Of a stretch of DNA of 55,453 bases, positions 35,904 through 45,313 are shown piece by piece. Both the position numbers and the translations under genes were made by a program. The stretch lies in the NCBI GenBank assembly GCA_017553575.1, contig JAFZKQ010000105.1:1-55453 (forward strand), given 5' to 3'. Source of the stretch: Paludibacteraceae bacterium. GTDB lineage: Bacteria; Bacteroidota; Bacteroidia; Bacteroidales; Paludibacteraceae. Positions within the stretch are counted from its first letter, which is position 1. Each line of letters opens with the position of its first letter. The notes under the pieces were generated by a model. It worked only from the letters and a program-made list of their open reading frames with translations. It was not told the DNA's origin and made no database searches.

Positions 35904-37142
35904 ATGTTTAATTATAATCGTTTTGTGTTGGAGAATGGGTTGCGGGTAATCCATTTGGAAGATAAGACTACACCGATGGTGGTGGTGAATACGCTTTATG
36001 ATGTGGGTGCTCGTGATGAGTCTCCTGAGAGTACGGGTATGGCTCATCTTTTCGAACATTTGATGTTTGGCGGTTCAGCCCATATTCCCTCTTTTGACGA
36101 CCCAATTCAGCAGGCGGGCGGAGAGGACAATGCATGGACGGTTAGCGATTATACAAATTACTATGATGTGGTTCCTGCCCAAAATGTGGAGATTGCTTTT
36201 TGGTTGGAGTCTGACAGGATGTTGGCCTTGGATTTTAGCCAGCACTCGTTGGATGTGCAGAAGCAAGTCGTTTGTGAGGAGTTCAAACAGCGGAATTTGA
36301 ATCAGCCGTATGGAGACGTGGGGCATTTGATGCGCTCTTTAGTTTTCAAACAACATCCATACCGCTGGCCAACGATTGGATTGGAACTTTCTCATATAGA
36401 GCAGGTTGATTTGCAGATGGAGAAAGATTTCTTCTATTCGCACTATGCACCGAATAATGCCATTCTGACGGTTGTGGGCAATATCTCATTGGAGGAGACG
36501 AAGCGTTTGGTGGAGAAGTGGTATGCGGATATACCACGAAGAGAGGTGAAGGTGCGCCAGATCCCTCATGAGCCGAAACAGTGCGAGCCTCGCTTTATGG
36601 AGGTGGAGCGCGATGTCCCTGTGAATGCCATCTATAAGGCCTATCGTTCGCCAAGACGCATGGAGCCGGGGTACCATGTCTCTGACTTAATTTCTGATAT
36701 TTTGGCGAATGGACGATCCTCTCGCCTCTATCAGCGTCTGGTTTGCGACAAGAAGTTGTTCATGTCTGTAGATGCCAGCATTTTGGGCGATATTGAGGAG
36801 GGTCTTTTCTTCGTAAATGGAAAATTGTCCAATGGCGTCTCTTTTGAAGAGGCGGAAAAGGCGTTGAACGAAGAGTTGCAGCAACTCACGACAGAGTTGA
36901 TTTCGGAATCGGAATTGGAGAAGGTGAAGAACAAATATGAGTCCAACCGTCTCTGTAGTGATATCAGTTTGTTCAATAAGGCAAGTAATTTGGCTTATTA
37001 TGAGTTGCTTGGAAATGTAGATTTGATGAATACGGAAATCTCTCTCTATCGTGCCGTTTCGGCTGCAGATGTGCAAGCGTTGGCGAAAGAGATTTTCCGC
37101 CCTGAAAATTGTTCTACGATCTATTATCGTGCGAGCCGATAG
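35904..37142 (+). CDS. M16-family zinc metallopeptidase
   Basis: 412 residues. The inverted zinc motif HLFEH (His48, Glu51, His52) and a downstream Glu ligand candidate at Glu125/126 (VCEEF) are present, so this is a catalytically complete M16 subunit of the short, processing-peptidase-like type. It has the usual two homologous halves and no signal peptide. Many Bacteroidota encode a paired, zinc-less partner; none is adjacent here. It lies 67 bp after the methyltransferase and converges on the MoxR operon. Confidence 0.9.
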   Translation: MFNYNRFVLENGLRVIHLEDKTTPMVVVNTLYDVGARDESPESTGMAHLFEHLMFGGSAHIPSFDDPIQQAGGEDNAWTVSDYTNYYDVVPAQNVEIAFWLESDRMLALDFSQHSLDVQKQVVCEEFKQRNLNQPYGDVGHLMRSLVFKQHPYRWPTIGLELSHIEQVDLQMEKDFFYSHYAPNNAILTVVGNISLEETKRLVEKWYADIPRREVKVRQIPHEPKQCEPRFMEVERDVPVNAIYKAYRSPRRMEPGYHVSDLISDILANGRSSRLYQRLVCDKKLFMSVDASILGDIEEGLFFVNGKLSNGVSFEEAEKALNEELQQLTTELISESELEKVKNKYESNRLCSDISLFNKASNLAYYELLGNVDLMNTEISLYRAVSAADVQALAKEIFRPENCSTIYYRASR

Positions 37143-37192
37143 GAAAAGTCGGTATCTGAATTTTTGACACGGTAGTCCATTGGCTTTCATTG

Positions 37193-37225
37193 ACTAATAG
37201 CCCTAGCCTTTAGGCTGGGGGTAGT
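37193..37225. repeat. Short palindromic intergenic repeat
   Basis: ACTA...AGCCCTAGCCT-TT-AGGCTGGGGGT...TAGT: an imperfect inverted repeat between two convergent genes. Its layout, with a TTTA centre between complementary Cys-codon-free C- and G-rich halves, is like that of the blocks at 14004-14137. It has no T run, so a terminator role is doubtful. Confidence 0.5.
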
Positions 37226-37253
37226 CATCAGAAAAGAGGAGAATCGCCCACGG

Positions 37254-38567
37254 TTAGATGATTCTGTGGGCTTTCATCTCTATATATTTGTTGATGGTGT
37301 TCGTCCTCAAATCTTCAGGTCGTGAAAGAATGGAGTAGATACCGTTTTGCCTTAGCTTGTTGATGATAAGCTTTTTCTCGAAGATGAATTTCTCCGCAAT
37401 GGTTTGCCTATAATAGTCACTCTCTTTGGTCAACTTCTTTTCGGACAATTGTTCCAATTCGCTGTCTTTGAAGAAGACAAGGAGCACGATGTGTTTTTGG
37501 GAAAGCAGACGCAAGAAAGGGAGTTGTCGCTCCATACTGGCCATGCTGTCGAACGTTGTGTAGATGATGAAGAGGCTACGCTTGGTAATCTTCTTTTTGC
37601 AATATTCATGCAATGTGGAGAAATCGCTGTGCTTGAAATTGGTGGTCTCCTTATAGAGATTCTCTAAAATCAAGTTGATTTGTCTCCTTTTCTTATCAGC
37701 AATGATATGAGTGGTTACATTCTTTTCGAATGTGATGAGTCCTGCGTTGTCATTGTGTGAGAGGGCCACGAAGGAGAGGGCCACGGCTGCGTTGATGGAG
37801 TAGTCGAGCAGCGTCATGCCGTTGAAGGCTTGTTGCATACCCTTGCCCTTGTCTATGATGTTGTAGATCTGTTGCGATTGCTCGTCGCTGTAGACGTTGC
37901 ACATCAGTTGGTGCTTTCGAGCACTTGCTTTCCAGTTGATGGAGCGGTAGTCGTCGCCTTTGACATACTCCTTGATGTTTTCGAACTCTAAGCTCTGTCC
38001 AATCCTTCGGACATTTTTTATACCCAGTTCCCTGTTCTTGTTTTCAGGAGAGAGGAGTTGTGTGTTGCGGATAATGGTGTAGGAAGGGTAGACCTTGCTT
38101 GTCCATTGGAGGTTGTATTTAAACCTTCTTTCCAACAACTTGAAGCGGGACATCACGAAGATGTTCAGGTCGTGGAATATGTATTCGCCGCGCTTGGTCG
38201 GTACGAGCGAGTAGGTGAATTCCTTGGTCTCGCCCTCTTTTAAGTCGGCTTTGATGAGGAAATCACGCTTCTGGAATTCCACGGGAATCTCGTCGATGAT
38301 TTGGATGGAGACAGCCTTTTTGTAAAGATTCTTGATGGTGATTTTGATGGTGTTGTCATCTCCATTGGATAGTCGGTTAGGACAATCCCTCGAACATTCG
38401 AATCCGCTTGTTTTTTGAAAAACGCTGGTTAGGTCGAATAGGAAGAAGATCACGAATGCAGTAAGCACACCTATCCCTATAAAGATGAACGTCCACGATA
38501 TTGAGTATAGACAAAATACCACAAGAATGGCTATTAGTGCTATTATCGTATTCTTTGTCAGATACAT
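37254..38567 (-). CDS. DUF58 protein of the MoxR operon
   Basis: 437 residues. Two N-terminal membrane helices (about 5-50) precede an Ig-like region and a DUF58 core with the hallmark VKGDDYRSINWKASARKHQLM, followed by a degenerate von Willebrand A-like fold (YNIIDKGKGM in place of a full MIDAS). DUF58 proteins accompany MoxR ATPases and are thought to act as their membrane-side partners in maturation of large complexes or in stress tolerance. It is the last gene of the operon, 24 bp after moxR. Confidence 0.9.
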   Translation of the reverse strand: MYLTKNTIIALIAILVVFCLYSISWTFIFIGIGVLTAFVIFFLFDLTSVFQKTSGFECSRDCPNRLSNGDDNTIKITIKNLYKKAVSIQIIDEIPVEFQKRDFLIKADLKEGETKEFTYSLVPTKRGEYIFHDLNIFVMSRFKLLERRFKYNLQWTSKVYPSYTIIRNTQLLSPENKNRELGIKNVRRIGQSLEFENIKEYVKGDDYRSINWKASARKHQLMCNVYSDEQSQQIYNIIDKGKGMQQAFNGMTLLDYSINAAVALSFVALSHNDNAGLITFEKNVTTHIIADKKRRQINLILENLYKETTNFKHSDFSTLHEYCKKKITKRSLFIIYTTFDSMASMERQLPFLRLLSQKHIVLLVFFKDSELEQLSEKKLTKESDYYRQTIAEKFIFEKKLIINKLRQNGIYSILSRPEDLRTNTINKYIEMKAHRII

Positions 38568-38591
38568 ACCTATCTCCTTTAGTGATGATTG

Positions 38592-39557
38592 TTATTTGGG
38601 AACTTCCACGTTATCCACGATTTCTTTGATGATGGTCTCTACCGGAATACCCTCCATCTCTGCTTGGGATGAGAGAATCAGGCGGTGGCAGAGGACTGGC
38701 ACGGCGAGCGTCTTTATGTCGTCTGGAATGACGAAAGTTCTTCCTTGCAAGAGCGCGAAGGCTTTGGAGGCATTCAGCAGGGCGATGGATGCACGCGGAG
38801 AGGCTCCCATATAGATGGATTGGTTGCTGCGGCTCTCTTGGACGATTTGCGCAATATATTGGATGATCATTTTGTCGATGAGGATGCTGTGGGCGTGATT
38901 CCTCAGCTCAATCAATTCCTCCTTTGTGAGGATAGGCGGCAACTCTTCCAACTTGGTGAAATTCTTCTTTTCGTTGTGAGACGAAATGATTTTGACCTCC
39001 TCTTCGAGAGTCGGGTAGCCCATGTTGATCTTGAAGAGGAAACGGTCCAACTGAGCTTCTGGTAAGCGGTAGGTTCCCTCTTGTTCGATAGGGTTTTGGG
39101 TGGCAATGATGGTATAGACGTTGCCCATGTCGTACCTTACGCCGTCGATGGTGGCTTGCCGCTCTTCCATCACCTCAAAGAGGGCTGATTGAGTCTTGGC
39201 AGGCGCACGGTTAATCTCGTCCACCAGGATGATGTCACCGAAAGCAGGACCTTTGTGGAAGTCGAAGGCATTGGTCTGCATGTTGAAGACATTTGTACCC
39301 AAGACATCCGAAGGCATGAGGTCGGAGGTGAATTGGATACGGGAGAAGTCTGCGTTGAGCAACTTTGAGATGACCCTCGCCGTTAGAGTCTTTGCGATAC
39401 CTGGCACACCCTCAATCAAGACGTGTCCGTCAGCGAGAATGGCTGTTAGGATCAAGTCGATCATTTTCTCTTGCCCTGCGATGATTTGTGAGATGTTTTT
39501 CCTCATCTCCTCTATTTTAGGGCTATATGAGTTAGTAAAGAATACGCTGTTGTCCAT
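38592..39557 (-). CDS. MoxR-family AAA+ ATPase
   Basis: 321 residues. Walker A is EGVPGIAKT (Ala replaces the usual Gly before Lys), Walker B is IILVDEINRAPAKTQSALFEVMEE, and sensor 1 is ATQNP. The YMGASPRASIAL arginine-containing block completes the MoxR signature. These ATPases act as chaperones for protein complexes or metal insertion. Neighbouring genes encode DUF58, DUF4350, DUF4129 and SpoIIM-like membrane proteins, the standard Bacteroidota arrangement. Confidence 0.95.
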   Translation of the reverse strand: MDNSVFFTNSYSPKIEEMRKNISQIIAGQEKMIDLILTAILADGHVLIEGVPGIAKTLTARVISKLLNADFSRIQFTSDLMPSDVLGTNVFNMQTNAFDFHKGPAFGDIILVDEINRAPAKTQSALFEVMEERQATIDGVRYDMGNVYTIIATQNPIEQEGTYRLPEAQLDRFLFKINMGYPTLEEEVKIISSHNEKKNFTKLEELPPILTKEELIELRNHAHSILIDKMIIQYIAQIVQESRSNQSIYMGASPRASIALLNASKAFALLQGRTFVIPDDIKTLAVPVLCHRLILSSQAEMEGIPVETIIKEIVDNVEVPK

Positions 39558-39581
39558 ATTTTTGAATTGTTAAGTTATATT

Positions 39582-40946
39582 TTACATTGAATCATTTTTT
39601 TTATCTTGTTTTTTCCCTTTGAAGTTCTGATAAATGACATTGATGGCGTCAATACATTTTATCATCTGCTGATGGGTAATCTTTTTGTCTTTTCTCTTGT
39701 GGAATTCGTTCAAGTCATTGATGAACAAGACCGTTTTCTCCTTATCTTGTAAGTAGAAAGCTATCAACCTTGAGGCGTTGCTCTCTATTTTGGATTTGTC
39801 TTGAAGGTCGATATGTAGACGGTCTTTGATGAAATCGAAGAAGAAGGTTATCTTTTTCTTGAGTATGATGTCATATTCATTTCTGTAATAGTATACGTTG
39901 CTGATTTGCTCCACGAAACCGATGGTGCGGTTGCTGGCAGGTTTGATTTCGGGGATGAGCCGTTGCTTCCTCTTTCCATAAAAGACGACGAAAAGAATGA
40001 AGAAGGCGATGGCTATCAACCATAGTAAGTTTTTCCCTAAACTTTCCAACATCAATTGTGTGAGGCTCTTATAGGATATGCTGAACATCGGATCGTATAT
40101 GTGGGTAATTGTGCTGTTGCCTGATAGGCTGTTGCCCAAAGAATCCACTTCGGTCGGATTGGTCAGTGCTCTGTCTATTAGGCTGAAAATGAGTTTGTCA
40201 TTCTTTTCGTGTAGGATGTTGTAGTTGGTGAAGAGAAGCGGCGTGCCCACCCAAATGATGGAACCCATGGAAGTTGTGTCTCTCAATTGTACGGCAATGG
40301 GATCCAATGCTGCGCCCTCTGTTCTGGTTTCGTTTACAAAGAGCAGAATCTCATTTGTCAAGCCTAAAGAGTCCCAAAGAAAAGAGTCGTCTAAGTATGA
40401 TACATTGTTTTTGCAGAATACGACAGGGAAGTTGTAGTGCGTGAAAGCTTTATTCGTGTAATCCTCCTCCGTCTCTGTAAGAATCATCGCTTGCGGTAGC
40501 TCCTCGTCCTTAAGGAGTGCTTTCGCTAATTCAAACGTGGAATAACTTTGGGGAAATTGGCTGGGGGTCTTACCCTCTTTTCCAAGGGCAAAATTTTCAC
40601 AGGCGATGATCGTGTTATACCCCATCTTCATCCTCTCGACGAATAGCTCCCATTCATTGTCTACGTGTGAAATGTCGGATATATACAGGATGTTCTTATA
40701 ATCTGCTGATTTGAATTTGTCATAATCGATATTGTAGGTGTCGTCTTTCCTTTCCAATGTGTCGGTTAGAAAGGAATCGCCATATCTCTCTTTACAGAGT
40801 TCGTCGAGTATGCCGCAACTGAAAGGATGGGTGTCGTCAGGCATCAACGTTGCATCCCAATTCAAATCGTTCTTCTGGCAGGCTGAGAGCAGAAGCAACG
40901 CAGAAATTAGTGCTATGAAGGAATATGTGGTTCTGAAAATCTTCAT
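39582..40946 (-). CDS. DUF4350-type membrane lipoprotein of the MoxR operon
   Basis: 454 residues. A lipobox-like signal (LISALLLLSAC) starts the protein, then a periplasmic DUF4350-like domain (DDTHPFSCGILDELCKERYG, ILYISDISHVDNEWELFVERMKMGYNTIIACENFA split across about 90-120), then a membrane helix (LLWLIAIAFFILFVVFYG, near 325) and a cytoplasmic helical tail. Its ATG overlaps the DUF4129 gene stop by 4 bp. The role is unknown beyond the operon context. Confidence 0.8.
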   Translation of the reverse strand: MKIFRTTYSFIALISALLLLSACQKNDLNWDATLMPDDTHPFSCGILDELCKERYGDSFLTDTLERKDDTYNIDYDKFKSADYKNILYISDISHVDNEWELFVERMKMGYNTIIACENFALGKEGKTPSQFPQSYSTFELAKALLKDEELPQAMILTETEEDYTNKAFTHYNFPVVFCKNNVSYLDDSFLWDSLGLTNEILLFVNETRTEGAALDPIAVQLRDTTSMGSIIWVGTPLLFTNYNILHEKNDKLIFSLIDRALTNPTEVDSLGNSLSGNSTITHIYDPMFSISYKSLTQLMLESLGKNLLWLIAIAFFILFVVFYGKRKQRLIPEIKPASNRTIGFVEQISNVYYYRNEYDIILKKKITFFFDFIKDRLHIDLQDKSKIESNASRLIAFYLQDKEKTVLFINDLNEFHKRKDKKITHQQMIKCIDAINVIYQNFKGKKQDKKNDSM

Positions 40947-41725
40947 TGCAAGCTGTTTTTTATTCCGTTGTAATTAAGGGTGGCTCTCTCGTAATCGTTT
41001 ATGGTAGCTTCTACGTTTCCGTATCTCACTGCCATGGTAGAGGAAGTCAGTTCCATGAGTTCTTTTTTTACCTTTGAATCCTTTACTTCGTAGTAGAACT
41101 CGATAGGCGTTTTGTAGGGCGTCCAAGCAATGATTCCCTTCTCGTTCAACAGTTGGAGCGTACGGATATAGACGATTTTAATCGCCTCTTTGTAATTCCC
41201 GTTGGCAAGCAGTTGGTTTACCTCTTCGTTGGTATATGTGTGATGGATGCTCAACTCGTCATCGTCCATTTTTGTGTTCTTGGTTTTGGAGCCGTTCCAA
41301 TGAAGAAGTTTGACTGCGCAGAAAGCGATGATGCAGATGATCAGTATGGCAACGAGAATGTATATGCCGATTTCTTGGAGATTCTTGACGAACGAGAATA
41401 AAGAGTTTAAATACTCTGATTTCTCATGTGTATTTTCTTCTTCGATGGAAAACGGATAAGGATGCGCCTTTTTTAGCTCTTCCCTTTTCTTTGTGTAGGA
41501 TTCCCCTGTGTTGACGGGGAAAGGTGCCGTGTGAACTGGCTTTTCTTCAAAGGAGGGCTGGTAGCCCGTTTCTTCATCTATCTCTATGTCGGACACTTCC
41601 TCTTCTGTGTACGTTTCTTCTTCAGTATAAGGCATCTCATTTTCCTCCCCGTAGGATAGCGTAAGGGAGAAAAGAAACGTCAGCAGTAGCGATAACCGAA
41701 TTATATGTCTTTGTCTCTGATTCAT
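40943..41725 (-). CDS. DUF4129-type membrane protein of the MoxR operon
   Basis: 260 residues. A signal peptide (IIRLSLLLTFLFSLTLS) is followed by a Glu-rich periplasmic linker (about 25-115), one membrane helix (GIYILVAILIICIIAFCAVKLL) and a cytoplasmic C-terminal DUF4129 domain (TNEEVNQLLANGNYKEAIKI, GIIAWTPYKTPIEFYYEV). Overlaps of 4 bp with both neighbours imply tight translational coupling. Confidence 0.8.
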   Translation of the reverse strand: MNQRQRHIIRLSLLLTFLFSLTLSYGEENEMPYTEEETYTEEEVSDIEIDEETGYQPSFEEKPVHTAPFPVNTGESYTKKREELKKAHPYPFSIEEENTHEKSEYLNSLFSFVKNLQEIGIYILVAILIICIIAFCAVKLLHWNGSKTKNTKMDDDELSIHHTYTNEEVNQLLANGNYKEAIKIVYIRTLQLLNEKGIIAWTPYKTPIEFYYEVKDSKVKKELMELTSSTMAVRYGNVEATINDYERATLNYNGIKNSLQ

Positions 41726-42681
41726 TTATCTTGCTTTTTTTTCATGAAGAACGGAATGTAAACATAGTAAAAAATGATGAATCCGAATAACAATAGGATG
41801 ATTGTTAAACGGAGCAGGTCATTCCATTCTGTGTGACGGGTGATGTATGATTCGAAGAATGCTGCAATCGTCAGGATGGGGGTGGTGGAGAGTAGAATCT
41901 TGATGCTCTGTAAGCCACTCTTTTTCAAGGCCTCTATGCGACTGTATGTGCCTGGAAGTACCCAGCCTTTTCCTAAGGTGATGCCGGCGGCTCCTGCTAT
42001 GATGATGGCAGGAATCTCGAAGGCTCCGTGCATCCAGATGGAGAGCATGGACTCCAATCCGACACCGTGCAGGAAGAAGAGCGATTGGAACTCGCCCAAC
42101 ATCACACCGTTATTGGCGAGAATGTAGCCGCTCCCTAAAAAGGGGATGATGCCGTAGGCGTATGTTATGAAGGTGACTTTTATGTTGTTGTAGACAATTT
42201 GCCAGAACATGGGATTGCACGCCTCTTGGTTGTAGACATCGGTAGGACGACCGTTCTTGATGTTTTCCAAGGTCATGTCAACATACCCTTTGCCCAAAAA
42301 ATTGACAATGTTTTCTTCGCTTTGGAATGCCAAGATGACACCGATCAGACAGGCAACGAGAAATATGCTTAAGGCGACGAGCATTTCGAATTTTGCGTTT
42401 GCCACTGTTTCGGGAATGTCTTTGGTGAATGTTTTTAGGATGGCGGAGAAGTCGAATTTCTTTTTTCGATAGATATAGGTGTGCGTCTTTGTCACCAAAT
42501 TGCTTAGGAATTTAGTGATTCTTGCGTTGTCGTATTGGCTTTGCGAATAGGCGTAGTCCGCAGAAAGGTTGACGTATAGATCGGACAGCTTGTCGGTGGT
42601 CAGTTCGTCCAAGTTGTTGGTCTGCTTTTCTTGACTCAACCATTTCTTTTTGTTCTGTCGAATAAAAGTAATCTCCTTCAT
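41722..42681 (-). CDS. SpoIIM-like (DUF95) membrane protein of the MoxR operon
   Basis: 319 residues with five to six membrane helices in the C-terminal two thirds. The family features are visible: FIRQNKKKWLSQE at the start, FGYG-like loops, and HGAFEIPAIIIAGAAGITLGKGWVLPG near residue 215-240. It is homologous to Stage II sporulation protein M, but this organism type does not sporulate. It is the first gene of the five-gene operon. The RDD protein that often heads this operon in relatives is not here; uvrB lies upstream instead. Confidence 0.88.
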   Translation of the reverse strand: MKEITFIRQNKKKWLSQEKQTNNLDELTTDKLSDLYVNLSADYAYSQSQYDNARITKFLSNLVTKTHTYIYRKKKFDFSAILKTFTKDIPETVANAKFEMLVALSIFLVACLIGVILAFQSEENIVNFLGKGYVDMTLENIKNGRPTDVYNQEACNPMFWQIVYNNIKVTFITYAYGIIPFLGSGYILANNGVMLGEFQSLFFLHGVGLESMLSIWMHGAFEIPAIIIAGAAGITLGKGWVLPGTYSRIEALKKSGLQSIKILLSTTPILTIAAFFESYITRHTEWNDLLRLTIILLLFGFIIFYYVYIPFFMKKKQDK

Positions 42682-42710
42682 CCCTCTAAACTATTAGTTA
42701 GTAGTGGTAT

Positions 42711-44750
42711 TTATTTGTCGAAGTATCGGTTTTTAAACAAATCTTCCATCTTGATGAGTTCGTCGCGATATTGAGCCGCTTCTATAAACTCCAATTTCTT
42801 TGCGGCTTCGAGCATTAACCGCTTGGTGGTCTCGATGGCTTTCTGTAAATCCTCCTTGCTCATATATTCCACGCCCTTTTCGGCTGCCATGTTGCCGCCT
42901 GCCGTCGATTGCGTGGTGCTGTATGTCTTTGTAACTCGTTTCTCTTCAGGGAACTCCTCTTTGGTGAGTGCCGATTTAACCGTTTTGTTGAGAGCCTTCG
43001 GCGTAATATGGTTGGCGGTGTTGTAGGCAATCTGTTTTTCCCTTCGACGGTTGGTTTCGTCGATGGTCTGTTGCATACTTTCCGTGATTTTGTCGGCATA
43101 CATGATGACGAGTCCGTTGAGGTTTCTCGCGGCGCGTCCTGCCGTTTGTGTGAGGGCGCGGTGTGAACGGAGAAATCCTTCTTTGTCTGCATCGAGGATA
43201 GCTACCAGTGAGACTTCCGGCAAATCCAATCCCTCCCTGAGCAGGTTGACACCTACCAATACGTCGAAGAGGCCGTTCCGCAAATCTTCCATGATTTTTA
43301 CTCGTTCCAGCGTCTCCACGTCGGAGTGGATGTAGTTGCTTCTGACCCCCATCTTCTGCAGATAGACTTGCAACTCTTCCGCCATCCGCTTGGTTAACGT
43401 GGTCACAAGCACGCGCTCATCTTTTTCGGCCCGTATCTGTATCTCTTCCAATAAGTCGTCTATTTGGTTGAGGCTCGGGCGGACTTCAATGACGGGGTCT
43501 AACAGTCCAGTCGGACGGATGACTTGCTCGACGATGACGCCTTCGCTCTTCTCCAATTCATATTCGGCAGGCGTTGCGCTCACGTAGATGGTTTGCCCTG
43601 ACATCTCCTCGAATTCTTCGAATTTCAAGGGACGGTTGTCTATGGCGGCTGGTAGCCTGAATCCAAAATCGACGAGGGTCCTCTTTCGGGAATAGTCGCC
43701 TCCGTACATTGCCCTGATTTGAGGGATGGTGACGTGGCTTTCGTCGATAACCATCAAGAAATCTTTCGGGAAGAAGTCGAGCAGGCAGAAAGGACGTGTG
43801 CCTTCCGCTCTTCCGTCGAAGTAGCGGGAGTAATTCTCTATGCCTGAGCAATGGCCCAATTCCCGAATCATCTCCATGTCGTAGTTTACTCGTTCGTAGA
43901 GTCGTTTTGCCTCCAACGCTTTCCCTATCGATTGCAGATACTCCACCTGCTTGGTCAGGTCGTCACCAATCTTTATCAAGGCTTGGTTGATTCGTTCCTT
44001 GGTTGTGACAAAGAGGTTGGCTGGATAGATGTTTATCTCGTCGAGCGTACTGATTCGGTTCCCGTCAATCGGGTCAATCGTCTCTATCTCGTCGATTTCG
44101 TCGCCCCAGAAACTGATGCGCACGATGTAGTCCGCATAGGCGAGAAAGATGTCGACGGTATCTCCTTTTACGCGGAAGTTTCCGTGCGTGAGTTCAATCT
44201 CGTTTCTGACATAGAGGCTTTCCACCAATAGGCGAAGCAACGTGTTTAGAGCCAATGATTGACCTTTCTTCAAAGGAATCATTGTTTTGTGGAAATCCTC
44301 CGGGTTACCCATACCGTAGAGGCAGGATACGGAGGAGACGATGACGACATCCTTCCTTCCCGACAGGAGGGCAGAGGTGGCGGCCAATCGCAATTTCTCT
44401 ATCTCATCGTTGATGGATAGGTCTTTCTCTATGTAGGTGTCCGTGTTGGGCAAGTATGCTTCGGGCTGGTAGTAGTCGTAGTAGGATACGAAATACTCTA
44501 CAGCGTTTTCTGGAAAGAAGCCTTTGAATTCGCTATATAGTTGGGCTGCCAGCGTTTTGTTGTGGCTCAGGACGATAGTCGGCCGGTTGATCTCCTTGAT
44601 GACGTTGGCTATCGTGAAGGTCTTACCAGACCCCGTCACACCTAATAGTGTTTGAGCGGGATAGCCAGAGCGAATGCCTTCCACCAATTCTTTGATGGCT
44701 TCCGGTTGGTCACCTGTAGGTTGATAGTCCGATACTAATTTGAATTCCAT
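42711..44750 (-). CDS. uvrB: UvrABC excinuclease subunit B
   Basis: 679 residues, full length. This is the damage-verification helicase of nucleotide excision repair. Walker A is [11 protein letters not shown], the beta-hairpin region [21 protein letters not shown] is intact, and the DEAD-like box is VIDESH. The C-terminal UVR motif that binds UvrC is present ([18 protein letters not shown]). It starts 56 bp after the PspC-domain gene, with no terminator between them, and ends 29 bp before the MoxR operon, so readthrough is possible. Confidence 0.98.
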   Translation of the reverse strand: MEFKLVSDYQPTGDQPEAIKELVEGIRSGYPAQTLLGVTGSGKTFTIANVIKEINRPTIVLSHNKTLAAQLYSEFKGFFPENAVEYFVSYYDYYQPEAYLPNTDTYIEKDLSINDEIEKLRLAATSALLSGRKDVVIVSSVSCLYGMGNPEDFHKTMIPLKKGQSLALNTLLRLLVESLYVRNEIELTHGNFRVKGDTVDIFLAYADYIVRISFWGDEIDEIETIDPIDGNRISTLDEINIYPANLFVTTKERINQALIKIGDDLTKQVEYLQSIGKALEAKRLYERVNYDMEMIRELGHCSGIENYSRYFDGRAEGTRPFCLLDFFPKDFLMVIDESHVTIPQIRAMYGGDYSRKRTLVDFGFRLPAAIDNRPLKFEEFEEMSGQTIYVSATPAEYELEKSEGVIVEQVIRPTGLLDPVIEVRPSLNQIDDLLEEIQIRAEKDERVLVTTLTKRMAEELQVYLQKMGVRSNYIHSDVETLERVKIMEDLRNGLFDVLVGVNLLREGLDLPEVSLVAILDADKEGFLRSHRALTQTAGRAARNLNGLVIMYADKITESMQQTIDETNRRREKQIAYNTANHITPKALNKTVKSALTKEEFPEEKRVTKTYSTTQSTAGGNMAAEKGVEYMSKEDLQKAIETTKRLMLEAAKKLEFIEAAQYRDELIKMEDLFKNRYFDK

Positions 44751-44806
44751 TTTCCTCCCTATTGACGATTCTCTTTCTTGGGGCTCTTTCCCTTTTCCGA
44801 AAATAC

Positions 44807-45010
44807 TTATTTAGTAGGCATAATTATCCAGCCTACAAGATAGAGGAGGGGAGCTAATCCGCTAAAGATGATCGTGCTACATCCGCCCATGAGCGTCACG
44901 ATAACGAAAATAATACGGACGATTGTAGGGTCCAAATCGAAGTACTCCGCAATTCCGGCAGCTACACCGGCTATCATTTTATTGGATGATTTTTTAAGTT
45001 GTTTTGCCAT
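44807..45010 (-). CDS. Small PspC-domain membrane protein
   Basis: 67 residues, a stand-alone PspC domain: KMIAGVAAGIAEYFDLDPTIVRIIFVI followed by a second hydrophobic segment (YLVGWIIM). PspC-type proteins sit in the inner membrane and take part in envelope stress responses; no pspA or regulator is adjacent. It may be cotranscribed with uvrB. A TATTTTTG -7 box on minus lies at 45106-45113. Confidence 0.9.
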   Translation of the reverse strand: MAKQLKKSSNKMIAGVAAGIAEYFDLDPTIVRIIFVIVTLMGGCSTIIFSGLAPLLYLVGWIIMPTK

Positions 45011-45313
45011 AGACCTATTTATTTGTATTTATGAGATAATGAGCTAAGAATCGTGGTTTCTTTTTCTAGAACGGTATTTTTAACACGGTCCTTATCTTAT
45101 TTACGCAAAAATAACCATTTTATGCCGATTTCTTTCTTTATCTACCTCTTTTTTGTGTATTTCATAGTTATCGACGAATCTTTGCTTTTTTTAAGTCGTT
45201 TTCCCTTAGATTATAGAATAATTAAGAGTATCTTTACCCTATGAACAAACTAGGTTTCTGTTGAGATCCTGTTTGGAGGATGGAAACCGTAAAAGAAAGT
45301 GGAGGGGTAATGT
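45011..45313. other. Divergent intergenic region with short leader frames before the relA-type gene
   Basis: It contains the candidate promoter of the PspC gene (45106-45113, minus). On the plus strand a 7-codon frame (MNKLGFC, 45241-45264) is followed by a 15-codon frame (45280-45327) that overlaps the relA-type start. The real start has a strong GGAGGGG Shine-Dalgarno (45301-45307), unusual for Bacteroidota. The tiny frames could be chance or leader peptides. Confidence 0.35.
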
